The notes under the pieces were generated by a model. That model made no database searches. It was given only the letters and a program-made list of their open reading frames with translations, and had not been told where the DNA came from. A DNA stretch of 64,000 nucleotides. It comes from CAWJEL01 sp964647255 (GTDB lineage Bacteria > Chloroflexota > Anaerolineae > CG2-30-64-16). Each line of letters starts with the position of its first letter. Position 1 is the stretch's first letter. Below are positions 1 through 8,909 of the stretch, piece after piece. The position numbers and the translations under genes are program-made. Location: assembly GCA_964647255.1 (NCBI GenBank), contig CAZYGI010000013.1, positions 1 to 64,000 of the forward strand, read 5' to 3'.

Positions 1-1144
1 AGAAATGTACGGCGGCCACCTGGTGATGAAGGCCTTCAACGGTGAGGCCAAGAGCGTCGCCACCTTCGACGGCTACAACGGCACCTTGTACAGTTCGGCC
101 TGGAAGTCGCAGTTCCTCTCGGGCCTGATGATGCCGGTGATGGGCTTCATCGGCAACCTGGGCTATGTGGCCGTGGCGGTGCTGGGCGGCTGGCTGGCGG
201 TGCGCAATATGATCACCGTCGGCAACATCCAGGCTTTCATCCAGTACGTCCGCAACTTTACGCAGCCGATCTCGCAGTTGGCGAACGTCTCGAATGTGAT
301 GCAGCAGACGGCTGCGGCGGCCGAGCGCGTCTTTGCCTTCTTGAACGAGGCCGAGGAGCAGCCGGACCCGGCCGAGCCGGTGCAGTTGGTCCGGCCAGAA
401 GGCCGGGTGGACTTCGAGCACGTCCGCTTCGGCTACACCCCCGATAAGATAATCATCAACGACTTCAACGCCAGCGTCTGCTGCGGGCAGCGCATCGCCA
501 TCGTCGGGCCGACCGGCGCGGGCAAGACGACGATGGTCAAGCTGTTGATGCGCTTCTATGACGTCAATTCCGGCGCGATCCGGGTGGACGGGCACGACGT
601 CCGCGAGTTCGCGCGCGGCGACCTGCGCAAGCTGTTCGGCATGGTGCTGCAGGATACCTGGCTCTACAACGCCTCGGTGCTGGAGAACATCCGTTACGGC
701 CGGCCGGACGCGACCGACGAAGAGGTTTACGCCGCGGCCAGGGCCGCGCACGTGGATCACTTCGTGCACACACTGCCGGACGGCTACCACATGGTGTTGA
801 ACGAGGAAGCGAGCAACGTTTCGCAGGGGCAGAAGCAGTTGCTGACCATCGCACGCGCAGTGCTGGCCAATCCGACGGTGCTGATCCTGGATGAGGCGAC
901 CAGCTCGGTGGACACGCGCACCGAGGTGCTGATCCAGCGGGCGATGAACAACCTGATGCGGGGGCGCACTAGCTTCATCATCGCGCACCGCCTCTCCACC
1001 ATCCGTGACGCCGACCTAATCCTGGTGATGCGCGACGGCGACATCGTGGAGCAGGGCGATCACGAGACACTGCTGCAGGCCAACGGTTTCTACGCTGAGC
1101 TGTACAACAGCCAGTTCGAGCGGGAAGGCGTGGTCACCAAGTAA
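1..1144 (+). CDS. ABC transporter, fused permease-ATPase, 5' truncated by window edge
   Basis: This is the C-terminal part of an exporter half-transporter; the reading frame is already open at base 2, so the true start lies outside. A hydrophobic membrane stretch comes first (about residues 35-75), followed by the nucleotide-binding domain. Visible motifs are Walker A GPTGAGKTT, a signature loop written NVSQGQKQ instead of the usual LSGGQ form, Walker B VLILDEATS with its catalytic Glu, and the H-loop AHRLST. The layout matches multidrug/lipid exporters of the MsbA/LmrA type that act as homo- or heterodimers in the cytoplasmic membrane. The substrate cannot be told; a partner half-transporter may lie upstream. 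A 34-bp perfect palindrome follows the stop codon and probably ends the transcript. Confidence 0.93.
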   Translation, partial: EMYGGHLVMKAFNGEAKSVATFDGYNGTLYSSAWKSQFLSGLMMPVMGFIGNLGYVAVAVLGGWLAVRNMITVGNIQAFIQYVRNFTQPISQLANVSNVMQQTAAAAERVFAFLNEAEEQPDPAEPVQLVRPEGRVDFEHVRFGYTPDKIIINDFNASVCCGQRIAIVGPTGAGKTTMVKLLMRFYDVNSGAIRVDGHDVREFARGDLRKLFGMVLQDTWLYNASVLENIRYGRPDATDEEVYAAARAAHVDHFVHTLPDGYHMVLNEEASNVSQGQKQLLTIARAVLANPTVLILDEATSSVDTRTEVLIQRAMNNLMRGRTSFIIAHRLSTIRDADLILVMRDGDIVEQGDHETLLQANGFYAELYNSQFEREGVVTK

Positions 1145-1166
1145 GGCGCCGGCCGGAAGGGCATGA

Positions 1167-1200
1167 TCAGCGGCCGGGGTGCGCGCACCCCGGCCGCTGA
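1167..1200 (+). terminator. 34-bp perfect palindrome after the ABC gene
   Basis: A GC-rich sequence identical to its own reverse complement, beginning tcagcggccggggtgc and mirrored. It starts 22 bases after the ABC stop codon. There is no T tract, so it is either a hairpin terminator lacking the U run or an mRNA 3'-end stabiliser. It directly abuts the PLD relic. Confidence 0.6.
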
Positions 1201-1311
1201 CGGCGTCACATCCCGGTCGCACCGGAACGACGGCCGGGAGCTGTCGGCCGCATCCAACCCTGCCGGCAGCGCCATCTCCCGGTTGAGCTTGGGCGAGACC
1301 TCCCCGCCGTA
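1201..1311 (-). pseudogene. Relic of the PLD-family gene 3' end (copy 1)
   Basis: Read on the minus strand this encodes GGEVSPKLNREMAL, then PAGLDAADSS and finally CDRDVTP. The C-terminus of the intact PLD-fold gene at 54910-56835 reads GGEVSAKLNREMAL, LVGSDAAYRY and YDWDVTP in the same order. One codon is deleted and the stop codon is lost. The fragment has no upstream part and is clearly non-functional. It is more diverged than the copy at 27520-27602, so it is older or less constrained. Confidence 0.8.
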
Positions 1312-1375
1312 GACAAGCCGTCAGCCGGCGCACCCGATTGAAGTTTGTCGTTCGCGATTCACTTGAGGTGCTTTC

Positions 1376-3775
1376 ATGCGCTACGGCTATTTCGACCACA
1401 CCCGCCGCGAATACGTCGTCGTCCGGCCCGACGTGCCGGTTTCCTGGACGAATTACCTGGGCGTCCGCGATTTGTGCACGGTTATCTCGCACAACGCCGG
1501 CGGCTACACCTTCTATCAGTCAGCCGAGCACGGCCGCGTCACCCGCTTCCGGCCCAACGGCATCCCGCTGGATCGCCCCGGCCACTACGTCTACGTGCGC
1601 GACGACGACACCGGTGAGTATTGGACGATCTCCTGGCAGCCGGTCGGATTGGACCTGGCGCAGGCGAAGTACGAGGTGCGCCACGGTCTGTCCTACTCGA
1701 TCTTCGCTTGCGACCACGCGGACATCCACGCCGAGCAAACCCTCTTTATCCCGGTCGAGGACGATGTCGAACTGTGGGATGTGAAGCTGCGCAACGATGG
1801 CAACCGGCCGCGGCGGCTCAGCCTCTTCTCCTACGTCGAGTTTTCCAACGGCCACGTTGATATTGACAACCAGAATTTCCAGATGAGCCTCTACGCCAGC
1901 GGGTCAAGCTGCAAAGACGGCATCATCGAGTTTGATTTCTTCTACGAGCCGTGGACCTACCGCTTTTTTGCCGGCAATTTTCAGCCGGACGGCTACGACT
2001 GCGTGCGCGACGCCTTCATCGGCCCCTACCGGACGGAGACAAACCCCCTCGCGGTCGAACGCGGTGTTTGCAGCGGCAGCGCCGAGCTTGGGGGCAACCA
2101 CTGCGGCTCGCTCCAGAAGCGACTCAGCCTCCAGCCCGGCAAGGAGGCCCGTCTGCTGTTCATGCTCGGCATCGGCTCCCGCGGCGAGGCCGGTTATGCC
2201 ATGCAGCGGAAGTACGGGCAGCCCGGCGCAGTGGATCGGGCCTTCGCCGATTTGCAGGCCTACTGGCAGCGCAAGACCGATGTGCTCCAGGTGCAGACGC
2301 CGCACGAGGGGCTGGACACGATGATCAACACCTGGACGCTGTACCAGGCCGAGACGTGCGTCGTGTGGTCGCGCTTTGCCTCCTTCGTCGAGGTGGGCGG
2401 CCGGACGGGCCTCGGTTACCGCGACACGTCGCAGGATGTGATGGCTGTGCCGCACACCAACCCAGCAAAGGTCAGGCAGCGCATAGTCGAGCTGCTCAAC
2501 GGCCAGGTGCGTCAGGGCTACGGCCTGCACCTCTTCGACCCCGATTGGTTCAAGCCGCCGGACCGCAAGCTGCCCGGCGCCAAGCTGCCGACCGTCGTCC
2601 CCACGCCGAGCAAGGACCAGTACCTCCACGGCCTGGCCGACGTCTGTTCCGACGACCACCTGTGGATCGTGGCTTCCGTCTGCGAGTACGTCAAGGAGAC
2701 CGGCGACGTCGGCTTCTTCAATAAAGTCGTACCGTTTGCCGACGAGGGCGAAGCGACGGTCTACGAGCACCTCAAGCGCTCGCTCGACTTCTCGGCCGGC
2801 CAGATCGGCGCGAACGGCATCTGCCTGGGGCTGCGCGCGGACTGGAACGACTGCCTGAACCTGGGCGGCGGTGAGAGCGCCATGTCGCATTTCATCTTCC
2901 ACTGGGCGCTGCTGGCGTTTGTCGAGGCCGCGCACTACTTGGGCCGCGAGGATGATGCGGCGCAGTACGCGGCGATCGCCAGCCAGATTGCGGCCGCGGC
3001 GGAGGCGCAGCTTTGGGACGGTGAGTGGTACCTGCGCGGCTTCACCAGGACCGGCCGCAAGATCGGCTCGCACGAGGCCGGGGAAGGCAAGATCCACCTC
3101 AACGGCCAGAGCTGGGCGGTGCTGTCGGGCGTGGCGGGTCAGGAGCGCGGCCTGGCGTGCATGGATGCGGTGGACAAGTATCTGTACTCGCCCTTCGGCG
3201 TTCATCTGTGCTGGCCCAGCTACACCCAGCCTGACGACGAAATCGGCTACGTGACGCGGGTCTATCCCGGCGTCAAGGAGAACGGCTCGATCTTCAGCCA
3301 CCCCAACCCATGGGTCATCATGGCCGAGACCAAATTGGGCCGCGGGAATCGGGCGATGAAATTCTACGACGCGCTGCTGCCGTACCGCCAGAACGACATG
3401 ATCGAGATCCGACAGGCCGAGCCGTACTCCTACTGCCAGTTCATCATGGGTCGCGACCACACCGCGCACGGCCGGGCGCGGCATCCCTGGCTCACCGGCA
3501 CCGCGGGGTGGATGTACACGGCGGTGACCAAGCATATCTTGGGCATCCAGGTCGGCTTCGACGGCTTGACCGTGGCTCCGTGCATCCCCGCCGACTGGGC
3601 CGAGTTCAGCGCCACCCGCCAGTGGCGCGGCGCGACGTATCACATCACGGTTCAGAACCCGGACGGCGTGCAGCGGGGCGTCCGCGCGGCCATACTCAAC
3701 GGCGCGCCGACGCAGTTCCCGCTCCCGCCACAGCCCGCGGGGACAGTGAATGAGCTAAAGGTGGTGATGGGATAA
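1376..3775 (+). CDS. GH94 phosphorylase, N,N'-diacetylchitobiose phosphorylase type
   Basis: The 799-residue protein has the length and full-length pattern of GH94 chitobiose phosphorylases (about 800 residues). The N-terminus (MRYGYFDHTRREYVVVRPD, then VISHNAGGY and RFRPNG) is the conserved beta-sandwich start. The (alpha/alpha)6 barrel carries RADWNDC at residues 487-493, the region of the catalytic acid. Enzymes of this family split diacetylchitobiose, or cellobiose in sister groups, with inorganic phosphate to give sugar-1-phosphate and a monosaccharide, saving ATP. It is cytoplasmic, with no signal peptide. It stands alone on this strand after the ABC gene, so uptake genes are not visible. 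Cellobiose specificity is the main alternative; the N-terminal similarity favours chitobiose. Confidence 0.88.
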   Translation: MRYGYFDHTRREYVVVRPDVPVSWTNYLGVRDLCTVISHNAGGYTFYQSAEHGRVTRFRPNGIPLDRPGHYVYVRDDDTGEYWTISWQPVGLDLAQAKYEVRHGLSYSIFACDHADIHAEQTLFIPVEDDVELWDVKLRNDGNRPRRLSLFSYVEFSNGHVDIDNQNFQMSLYASGSSCKDGIIEFDFFYEPWTYRFFAGNFQPDGYDCVRDAFIGPYRTETNPLAVERGVCSGSAELGGNHCGSLQKRLSLQPGKEARLLFMLGIGSRGEAGYAMQRKYGQPGAVDRAFADLQAYWQRKTDVLQVQTPHEGLDTMINTWTLYQAETCVVWSRFASFVEVGGRTGLGYRDTSQDVMAVPHTNPAKVRQRIVELLNGQVRQGYGLHLFDPDWFKPPDRKLPGAKLPTVVPTPSKDQYLHGLADVCSDDHLWIVASVCEYVKETGDVGFFNKVVPFADEGEATVYEHLKRSLDFSAGQIGANGICLGLRADWNDCLNLGGGESAMSHFIFHWALLAFVEAAHYLGREDDAAQYAAIASQIAAAAEAQLWDGEWYLRGFTRTGRKIGSHEAGEGKIHLNGQSWAVLSGVAGQERGLACMDAVDKYLYSPFGVHLCWPSYTQPDDEIGYVTRVYPGVKENGSIFSHPNPWVIMAETKLGRGNRAMKFYDALLPYRQNDMIEIRQAEPYSYCQFIMGRDHTAHGRARHPWLTGTAGWMYTAVTKHILGIQVGFDGLTVAPCIPADWAEFSATRQWRGATYHITVQNPDGVQRGVRAAILNGAPTQFPLPPQPAGTVNELKVVMG

Positions 3776-3822
3776 GCAACCCGGCGTACGCCGTCGGGCA
3801 GACCTTTTACCTGCCCGTCAAG

Positions 3823-3839
3823 GCTTCATTGAATGAAGC
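3823..3839. terminator. Small inverted repeat between convergent genes
   Basis: GCTTCATT and AATGAAGC separated by one base lie between the GH94 gene and the convergent secreted-protein gene. A second palindrome, cggcgtacgccg, lies just upstream. They could serve as a weak bidirectional 3' end. Confidence 0.35.
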
Positions 3840-3937
3840 GCGAGGCGGCTAACAGCCCCATCCTCTGCGCTCAGTCTGGCACCCCCTGACGCGGCTTGCT
3901 GACCAAAGGAACTTCGGCACTTCGCGCCGCACTGGCC

Positions 3938-5509
3938 CTAACGCAAGACCAGCGGGAGCATAATGCGATTATGGCTGTTTGCCGTGATCTGCATGCGCCC
4001 AACCACAGGGATCGAGATGACCTCGTCCGCGCCCACTTCCAAGCTGATCACCGCCTGGCCAGGCGGCGCGGTAGCGGTTATGACAAAGTCAAGGGTGTAA
4101 GTCGCGCTCTGGCCAGGCGCCAGGCTGCCGCCGGTGAACCCCGCGTCCGAGGCGCTGAAGCCGCTGCCCTGTCCCTGGATCGCGCCGCTGCCGGGTCGAA
4201 CAGACAGCCCGGGCGATGCGTTCATCGCCGTGCTGTTGATGTGAGTGATAGCGACCGGGCCGACATTGATCATCACCGCGCTGAACCGCAACACGTCGCC
4301 TGGGTGAGCTGGGCCGCTCGCCAGGCCGCTGAGATCGGTGAGGCTTCCCAGCGCGCTGAGCTGCGGTTCCGCGTGTTGGACTGCGCTTACGGCTACTGCA
4401 CCCGAAAGCTGGCTGGAGCTGCCCACCCGGGTGAGATGGGCCGGGTCTTTTAAGGTGCTTGCGGCAAAGACTTGAACAGGACGCGGCGGCAACGCACCGG
4501 TGAACGTGAAAACGCCGCTCGCGGCAGCCGTCACTGGGGCCTGCCGGGCCAGGGTGAGCTGGTCATCGAAAAAGATATCCACCACCGAGAACGGATTGGC
4601 CATGCCAGCTACCTGCACGGTGGCGAAGCCATCGTACGACTGCGCCGTCAGGATGGTCGGAGTCTGGGCCCAGTTATTGGCGTGAGTGGGGAGGTCGTCG
4701 CCGCCCGCCACGCCGTTGCCAACCAGTCCGACCAGCGCGCGGGGGAAGGGGTCGCGCAGCGTCACACGCTGGGCGGCGCCCGTTGCATCGGCTAGCACCG
4801 TAATCGGGCAGCGGCCCGCGTTTCCGCAGCCACCCAGGTTGCCCTCGCCGCTGCCGGCAACCGTGTCGCCGAGGCGCGAGTCACTGCCGCGCGTGCTGAC
4901 GATTATCGCGCCGTTGAAGTAGCTGCTGTAGACACTCGCCGCCGGTGCATCTACGACCAGGGCTGAATGTGATGGCGGCAACGTCATGATGAGCAGGCCA
5001 TCCCGATCATATTCGATGCCGAGGCCCACCCCGCACACTACGGCGTTGGCGCCGGTGATCTTCAAACTCACGCCGCCGCCACCGATATCAATGTTGCGGA
5101 AGGTCGCGCCGGAGCCCAGGCTGACCACCGGGCTGATCGCCGCGTCGGCTTCGAGATTGGTCAGCGGCGTCTTGAAACTCCCGCAGCCCGCATCGCGGGT
5201 GCGGCCGACCGCGACGCCGTCCGGCACCGTCAGCGTGCTGTTGATGAAGATCTTGTCCGCCGCGCTGTCGAACCGGGCGAAGCTCACGAAGTCGCCGCCT
5301 GTGGCATGCGCGAGCACGAAGCGCAATGACCCGCTCCGGGTCGTCAGGCTGCCGTCTGACACGCTGTCGCTTGCGCTGGTGACGTACCAGGTATCACCGG
5401 CAGCCGCAGCGGGCGCGTGGTTCCAGCCAAAAAACAAAACACACACCAACCCAATACCCAGCAATCGTAACGTAGTGTGCACTGATCCACCCAGTTTCAG
5501 CGTTCTCAT
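3938..5509 (-). CDS. Secreted beta-helix-like protein with YLPL-type C-terminal tag
   Basis: I chose the ATG that gives MRTLKLGG, followed by a hydrophobic signal segment (LLGIGLVCVLFFGW) and an APAAAAG cleavage region; a GTG 33 bases further upstream is also open. The mature part begins WYVTSASDS and SGSLRFVL, the usual entry of right-handed beta-helix proteins of the choice-of-anchor type. A later segment (PGDVLRFSAVMINVGP to FVITATAPPG) resembles an Ig-like conserved-repeat domain. The protein ends IMLPLVLR, a short tag seen on many secreted Chloroflexota proteins and possibly a sorting or anchoring signal. No catalytic motif was recognised. It is probably a cell-surface structural or adhesion protein. 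It is the last gene of the minus-strand secreted block. Confidence 0.7.
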   Translation of the reverse strand: MRTLKLGGSVHTTLRLLGIGLVCVLFFGWNHAPAAAAGDTWYVTSASDSVSDGSLTTRSGSLRFVLAHATGGDFVSFARFDSAADKIFINSTLTVPDGVAVGRTRDAGCGSFKTPLTNLEADAAISPVVSLGSGATFRNIDIGGGGVSLKITGANAVVCGVGLGIEYDRDGLLIMTLPPSHSALVVDAPAASVYSSYFNGAIIVSTRGSDSRLGDTVAGSGEGNLGGCGNAGRCPITVLADATGAAQRVTLRDPFPRALVGLVGNGVAGGDDLPTHANNWAQTPTILTAQSYDGFATVQVAGMANPFSVVDIFFDDQLTLARQAPVTAAASGVFTFTGALPPRPVQVFAASTLKDPAHLTRVGSSSQLSGAVAVSAVQHAEPQLSALGSLTDLSGLASGPAHPGDVLRFSAVMINVGPVAITHINSTAMNASPGLSVRPGSGAIQGQGSGFSASDAGFTGGSLAPGQSATYTLDFVITATAPPGQAVISLEVGADEVISIPVVGRMQITANSHNRIMLPLVLR

Positions 5510-5580
5510 CACACCCCCCGGACACACGCGACTTTGCTCCACTGTGATCTCAACCGTCAGGAAAACAACCTATCCTTGAA

Positions 5581-7665
5581 TTAACCTCCGGGCACGAGCG
5601 GAAAGTCGAACCTGGCCACCGTACGAGAAAGTACCGGTCCCCAATTGCCTGCCATATCCCTCGCTCGCACCCACAGTGTATGCGGCGCCCCACTCACCCA
5701 GCCGCCGATGTCAACCGTCGCGGTCACCGCCTCGGTGGGGCTATCGAAAGCGCCGTCCGCGGCGACCAGCGGCGCACCACTGCCGCCGGATGGCGCAATC
5801 CCATCGGACCACTCTGCTGCTACGATATTCGACCCTGCCGATGCCCCATTGGCCGGGTCGGTGATCAGGGCCGTCAAGGTGCCTGTCGAGTTTATCGTGC
5901 CCAGGGTCAAAGTGATGCCCTCGATCACCGGGCCTGTCCTGTCCAGGTGAAGCACGGCAGAGCCGACCGGTCCCCAGTTTCCCAGGGCATCCCGGCCGTG
6001 GACATAGAAGATATGCCCGTCGCTTGCCAGCATCGCCAGATCGGCCGTCGAAAGGGTAATGGACACTGCCTCTGTCGGTGAGCCGTACGAACCATCGGCC
6101 GCAGACATTGCTACACCCTTGCCGGCGTCCCCCAAAGTGTCACCGAAATACTCGGCCGCCGTGATCGCTGAGATCGCGGAGGAAATCGTCGCCGTCAGGA
6201 CGACGCTCTCCGTCCCGTTGGTCAGGCTGGGCGTCAGGCCAGCCTGGCCGATCACTGGCCCATAGACAGGCAAGAGCTGCCGATACGCAGCCAGGACGTC
6301 GAGCTGGCCGTAGCCAAAATCATTGTCCGGGCCGGCCGGTCCGAGGTCGGTTGCACTGTTGCGCAACGCAACCTCCTGTTGGGCGGCGGACAAGGTCGGA
6401 TAGGCGCTTAGCAGCAGCGCCAACGCCCCTGCGACGTGTGGGGCGGCCAGCGAGGTGCCTGTGGCCGTGTAGTAGCCGCCGAACAGGTCGGTGGTGGTGA
6501 TCTGAACTCCGGGAGCCACCAGGCTTGGATAGACTGCCCCTGCCTGGCCGCATGCCGAAAGCCCACGGCTGCTGGACGGGTAGATCTGGCCGGTGTTATC
6601 CACCGCACCCACTGCAAATGCCTCCGGGTAGTTGGCCGGGCTCACGCTGCTGCCTGCACCGGGCCCGAAATTGCCCCCGGCGAACACCGGCAGGATACCG
6701 GCAGCCCGGAGCGCCTGGACATCGAGCTGGAAGGCGAGATTGCAGCCCGGGCTGCCGAAAGACCACGAGTTATTGACAACTGCCGGCGCGTCGGCGGTGG
6801 CCGGATTACCGTCGGGGTCGAGCAGCCACTGGAACGCTCGATGGATGGCGGTCGCAGTCGCAGTGCCGCGGTCATTGAAGATCTTAGCAGCGATCCAGCG
6901 CGCTTGGGGCGCCGTTCCCAGCACCGTTCCGCTCCCCCCCCCGCCGACCATCACGCCCATCGTCCAGGTGCCGTGGCCGCTGCGATCGGTTGGCACAGTA
7001 GGGTGCTCACCGTAGGGATCGAACCAACTGTTTGTCCCGCCCCGCCATCGGTTGGCCAGGTCCGGGTGGGTCACGTCTACGCCGGAATCCGTGTTGGCAA
7101 CAACGATCCCCTGGCCTTGAAAGCCCAGATCCCAAAGCGCCGGGGCCTTGATGGCTGCCAGGTTCGGCCCGGCGGGTGTGCCCGCCACTCCGACGGGCGT
7201 GATCTGGATGTCATCCGGTGTGATGCTGAAGAGTTCCGAACGCGCCGCTAACTCCTGGATGACATCCGCTGTAGCCGTGACCGAGAAGCCGTTGAACACC
7301 CAGAGGTAGGTAACCTGCCCTACCTGTCCCTGAGCCTGCCGGCTGGATAGGAGTGCTCGGATTGGCCCCTGAGTTGTGTCGGCACGTGCCTGAAGCGCCT
7401 TGATCACCTTGCGCTGGCGCTCGGCGTGGTTGGTACCGGTAATCTTGGACAGATCCTCCTGCGCCTTCAGCGTCGCAATGACTGTAGTCATGCTGCCGTC
7501 CGGCAAGTTCGCCAGGGTCTGCTGTACCTCAGGAGGGATCATGGCAACCGACCGGCCCGCCGTATTCTGAGATGGCGCCACGGGCAGGGGCATCTGCGCG
7601 CTGCCCGCGTTCGGGGAGAGGAGCAGCACAATTACCAGCACCATCAGCCCGATTTTTTGCGTCAT
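5581..7665 (-). CDS. Secreted subtilisin-like serine protease (S8) with two C-terminal repeats
   Basis: After a signal peptide (LMVLVIVLLLSPNAGSAQ) comes an I9-like propeptide (about residues 50-150). The catalytic domain carries Asp193 in NTDSGVD, His231 in SGHGTW and Ser405 in GTSLAAPH, with the oxyanion Asn in AGGNFGPG. The triad is complete, so it should be an active extracellular protease. Two repeats follow with EYFGDT, SPTEAV and YVHGRDALGNWGP motifs; the same module is repeated five times in the multicopper-oxidase-like protein encoded at 8910-12239. The module probably positions the proteins on the cell surface or on a shared substrate. The start codon has only a weak GGTGACGG site before it. 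Confidence 0.93.
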   Translation of the reverse strand: MTQKIGLMVLVIVLLLSPNAGSAQMPLPVAPSQNTAGRSVAMIPPEVQQTLANLPDGSMTTVIATLKAQEDLSKITGTNHAERQRKVIKALQARADTTQGPIRALLSSRQAQGQVGQVTYLWVFNGFSVTATADVIQELAARSELFSITPDDIQITPVGVAGTPAGPNLAAIKAPALWDLGFQGQGIVVANTDSGVDVTHPDLANRWRGGTNSWFDPYGEHPTVPTDRSGHGTWTMGVMVGGGGSGTVLGTAPQARWIAAKIFNDRGTATATAIHRAFQWLLDPDGNPATADAPAVVNNSWSFGSPGCNLAFQLDVQALRAAGILPVFAGGNFGPGAGSSVSPANYPEAFAVGAVDNTGQIYPSSSRGLSACGQAGAVYPSLVAPGVQITTTDLFGGYYTATGTSLAAPHVAGALALLLSAYPTLSAAQQEVALRNSATDLGPAGPDNDFGYGQLDVLAAYRQLLPVYGPVIGQAGLTPSLTNGTESVVLTATISSAISAITAAEYFGDTLGDAGKGVAMSAADGSYGSPTEAVSITLSTADLAMLASDGHIFYVHGRDALGNWGPVGSAVLHLDRTGPVIEGITLTLGTINSTGTLTALITDPANGASAGSNIVAAEWSDGIAPSGGSGAPLVAADGAFDSPTEAVTATVDIGGWVSGAPHTLWVRARDMAGNWGPVLSRTVARFDFPLVPGG

Positions 7666-7776
7666 CCGTCACCGCCCAACGAAAGAAATCCGCGACCCTA
7701 GACAAAGTGTGGAGGGCAGTTCTCAAGCATCACAGCCTTCGCTACCGCCACAGCTACCGGTCATCGCCCCAAGTGA

Positions 7777-8175
7777 TTACTTCACAACCAGGGTGGCAGC
7801 CATCCCCAACTCCAAGTGCGCCGGAGTGCCACAAACCACCTTATAGGTCCCTGCCTCGCTCGGGGCGGTGAACGTTTCGGTCTTGGTCTCTCCCGGTTTT
7901 GCTTCCATCTCCCAGAAGACCTTGGCCTCGTCGTCGTCATCGAAAGGCAGCGTAACGTCCATCCCTTTCTTGAGCAATACCCATTCGTGGTCCAGGGCGC
8001 CGTCGTTCTTGAGGGTCAGTGCGACCGGCTGTCCTGCAGCGACTGTCCAGGTCGTCTTATCGAACTTGAAGTCCGTGGTGACCACGTTGAGGGTGCTCTT
8101 GGTGCTGCCGCCACAGGCTACGAGCACCAGGATACTTGTGGCTATGACACCGGTAGTGATGAACCTTTTGAACAT
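7777..8175 (-). CDS. Cupredoxin-like copper lipoprotein
   Basis: The start chosen gives MFKRFITTGVIATSILVLVACGG, a lipoprotein signal with lipobox LVAC; 28 further in-frame residues upstream look non-coding. The mature domain is a single plastocyanin/azurin-like fold. Type 1 copper ligands are visible as His in LDHEW and the cluster VVCGTPAHLELGM (Cys, His, Met). It should sit at the outer face of the membrane and carry electrons or copper. The neighbours upstream on the same strand are three multicopper-oxidase-fold genes, so it is a plausible electron partner or copper donor for them. That pairing is inferred from position only. Confidence 0.85.
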   Translation of the reverse strand: MFKRFITTGVIATSILVLVACGGSTKSTLNVVTTDFKFDKTTWTVAAGQPVALTLKNDGALDHEWVLLKKGMDVTLPFDDDDEAKVFWEMEAKPGETKTETFTAPSEAGTYKVVCGTPAHLELGMAATLVVK

Positions 8176-8242
8176 AGAACAGCCTCCTGATTTGTCTCTC
8201 CGTTTTCTCACAAGATGAGCGCCTTGCGGCCCATCTTCGTTT

Positions 8243-8782
8243 TTACTGCTGCGCGGCATATGGTCCGAAATGAGTATCGCCGATGGCGACTGACACGGAA
8301 GTGCCAGGTTTGACGATGCCGCCGGCGTTGGGATAAAGCATGTAGCGAACCTGGCCGACTTGGACCTCTCCCATCTCCTTCATGGTGTCTTCAGGGTGCG
8401 TCAGAATTACGTCACTGCCTTCCACGACCAGATCAGGCATCAGCTTGGGATCCTTCAGCCACTCCATAGCCTTGTCCGGGTTAACCACCCGATAGCAAAA
8501 ATCAATCACGCCTCCCGCGGCAGTGATCCCGATCAAGGTGACCTGGATCCCGTAGCGTTCTGCCAACGCGCTATCCGGGACCAGGCCAGCGGACTCGGCG
8601 CTCGTTGCGACTGGCTGGGCGGCCATTACGCTGTGCATGGCTGGCTGAACGGCCGTTGCGCTGTCAGGAGCCACGCACCCACTCAGCGCCAACAGGTTCA
8701 GCGCTGCCAACAGCACCAACCTGATCAGAAGAACAGACGGCCTCACTGGCAGTCTGACGTTTGCAGCCGGGTTCTTCATCAT
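8243..8782 (-). CDS. Hypothetical lipoprotein
   Basis: The 179-residue product has a long N-terminal hydrophobic stretch ending in the lipobox LALSGC, then a low-complexity linker and one compact domain of about 110 residues (GIQVTLIGITAAGGVIDFCYRV to VSVAIGDTHFGP). I do not recognise the family. A GGAGA site precedes ATG-ATG. It lies between the multicopper-oxidase block and the cupredoxin lipoprotein on the same strand. A strong hairpin at 8798-8834 separates it from the upstream gene, so it may start its own transcript together with the cupredoxin. Confidence 0.6.
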   Translation of the reverse strand: MMKNPAANVRLPVRPSVLLIRLVLLAALNLLALSGCVAPDSATAVQPAMHSVMAAQPVATSAESAGLVPDSALAERYGIQVTLIGITAAGGVIDFCYRVVNPDKAMEWLKDPKLMPDLVVEGSDVILTHPEDTMKEMGEVQVGQVRYMLYPNAGGIVKPGTSVSVAIGDTHFGPYAAQQ

Positions 8783-8797
8783 CGCATTTCTCCTACC

Positions 8798-8834
8798 GCA
8801 GGGGAGATCGCCCGGTTGAGACGGCCTCCCCTGC
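8798..8834 (-). terminator. Hairpin between the MCO-repeat gene and the lipoprotein gene
   Basis: GCAGGGGAG pairs perfectly with CTCCCCTGC across a 19-base loop. It follows the stop codon of the 8910-12239 gene on the minus strand. There is no T run. Confidence 0.45.
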
Positions 8835-8909
8835 GCAGATCAGATACCATTCAGACTGTAGGCCCCGCGGACAGTCAACGGGAGCCTCCAACCATTGCGG
8901 CGCTTCAGA

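Noticed and set aside
1904..3643. 579-residue open frame on the minus strand
   Set aside because: It lies wholly antisense to the GH94 gene, has no family motif and reflects high GC codon bias.
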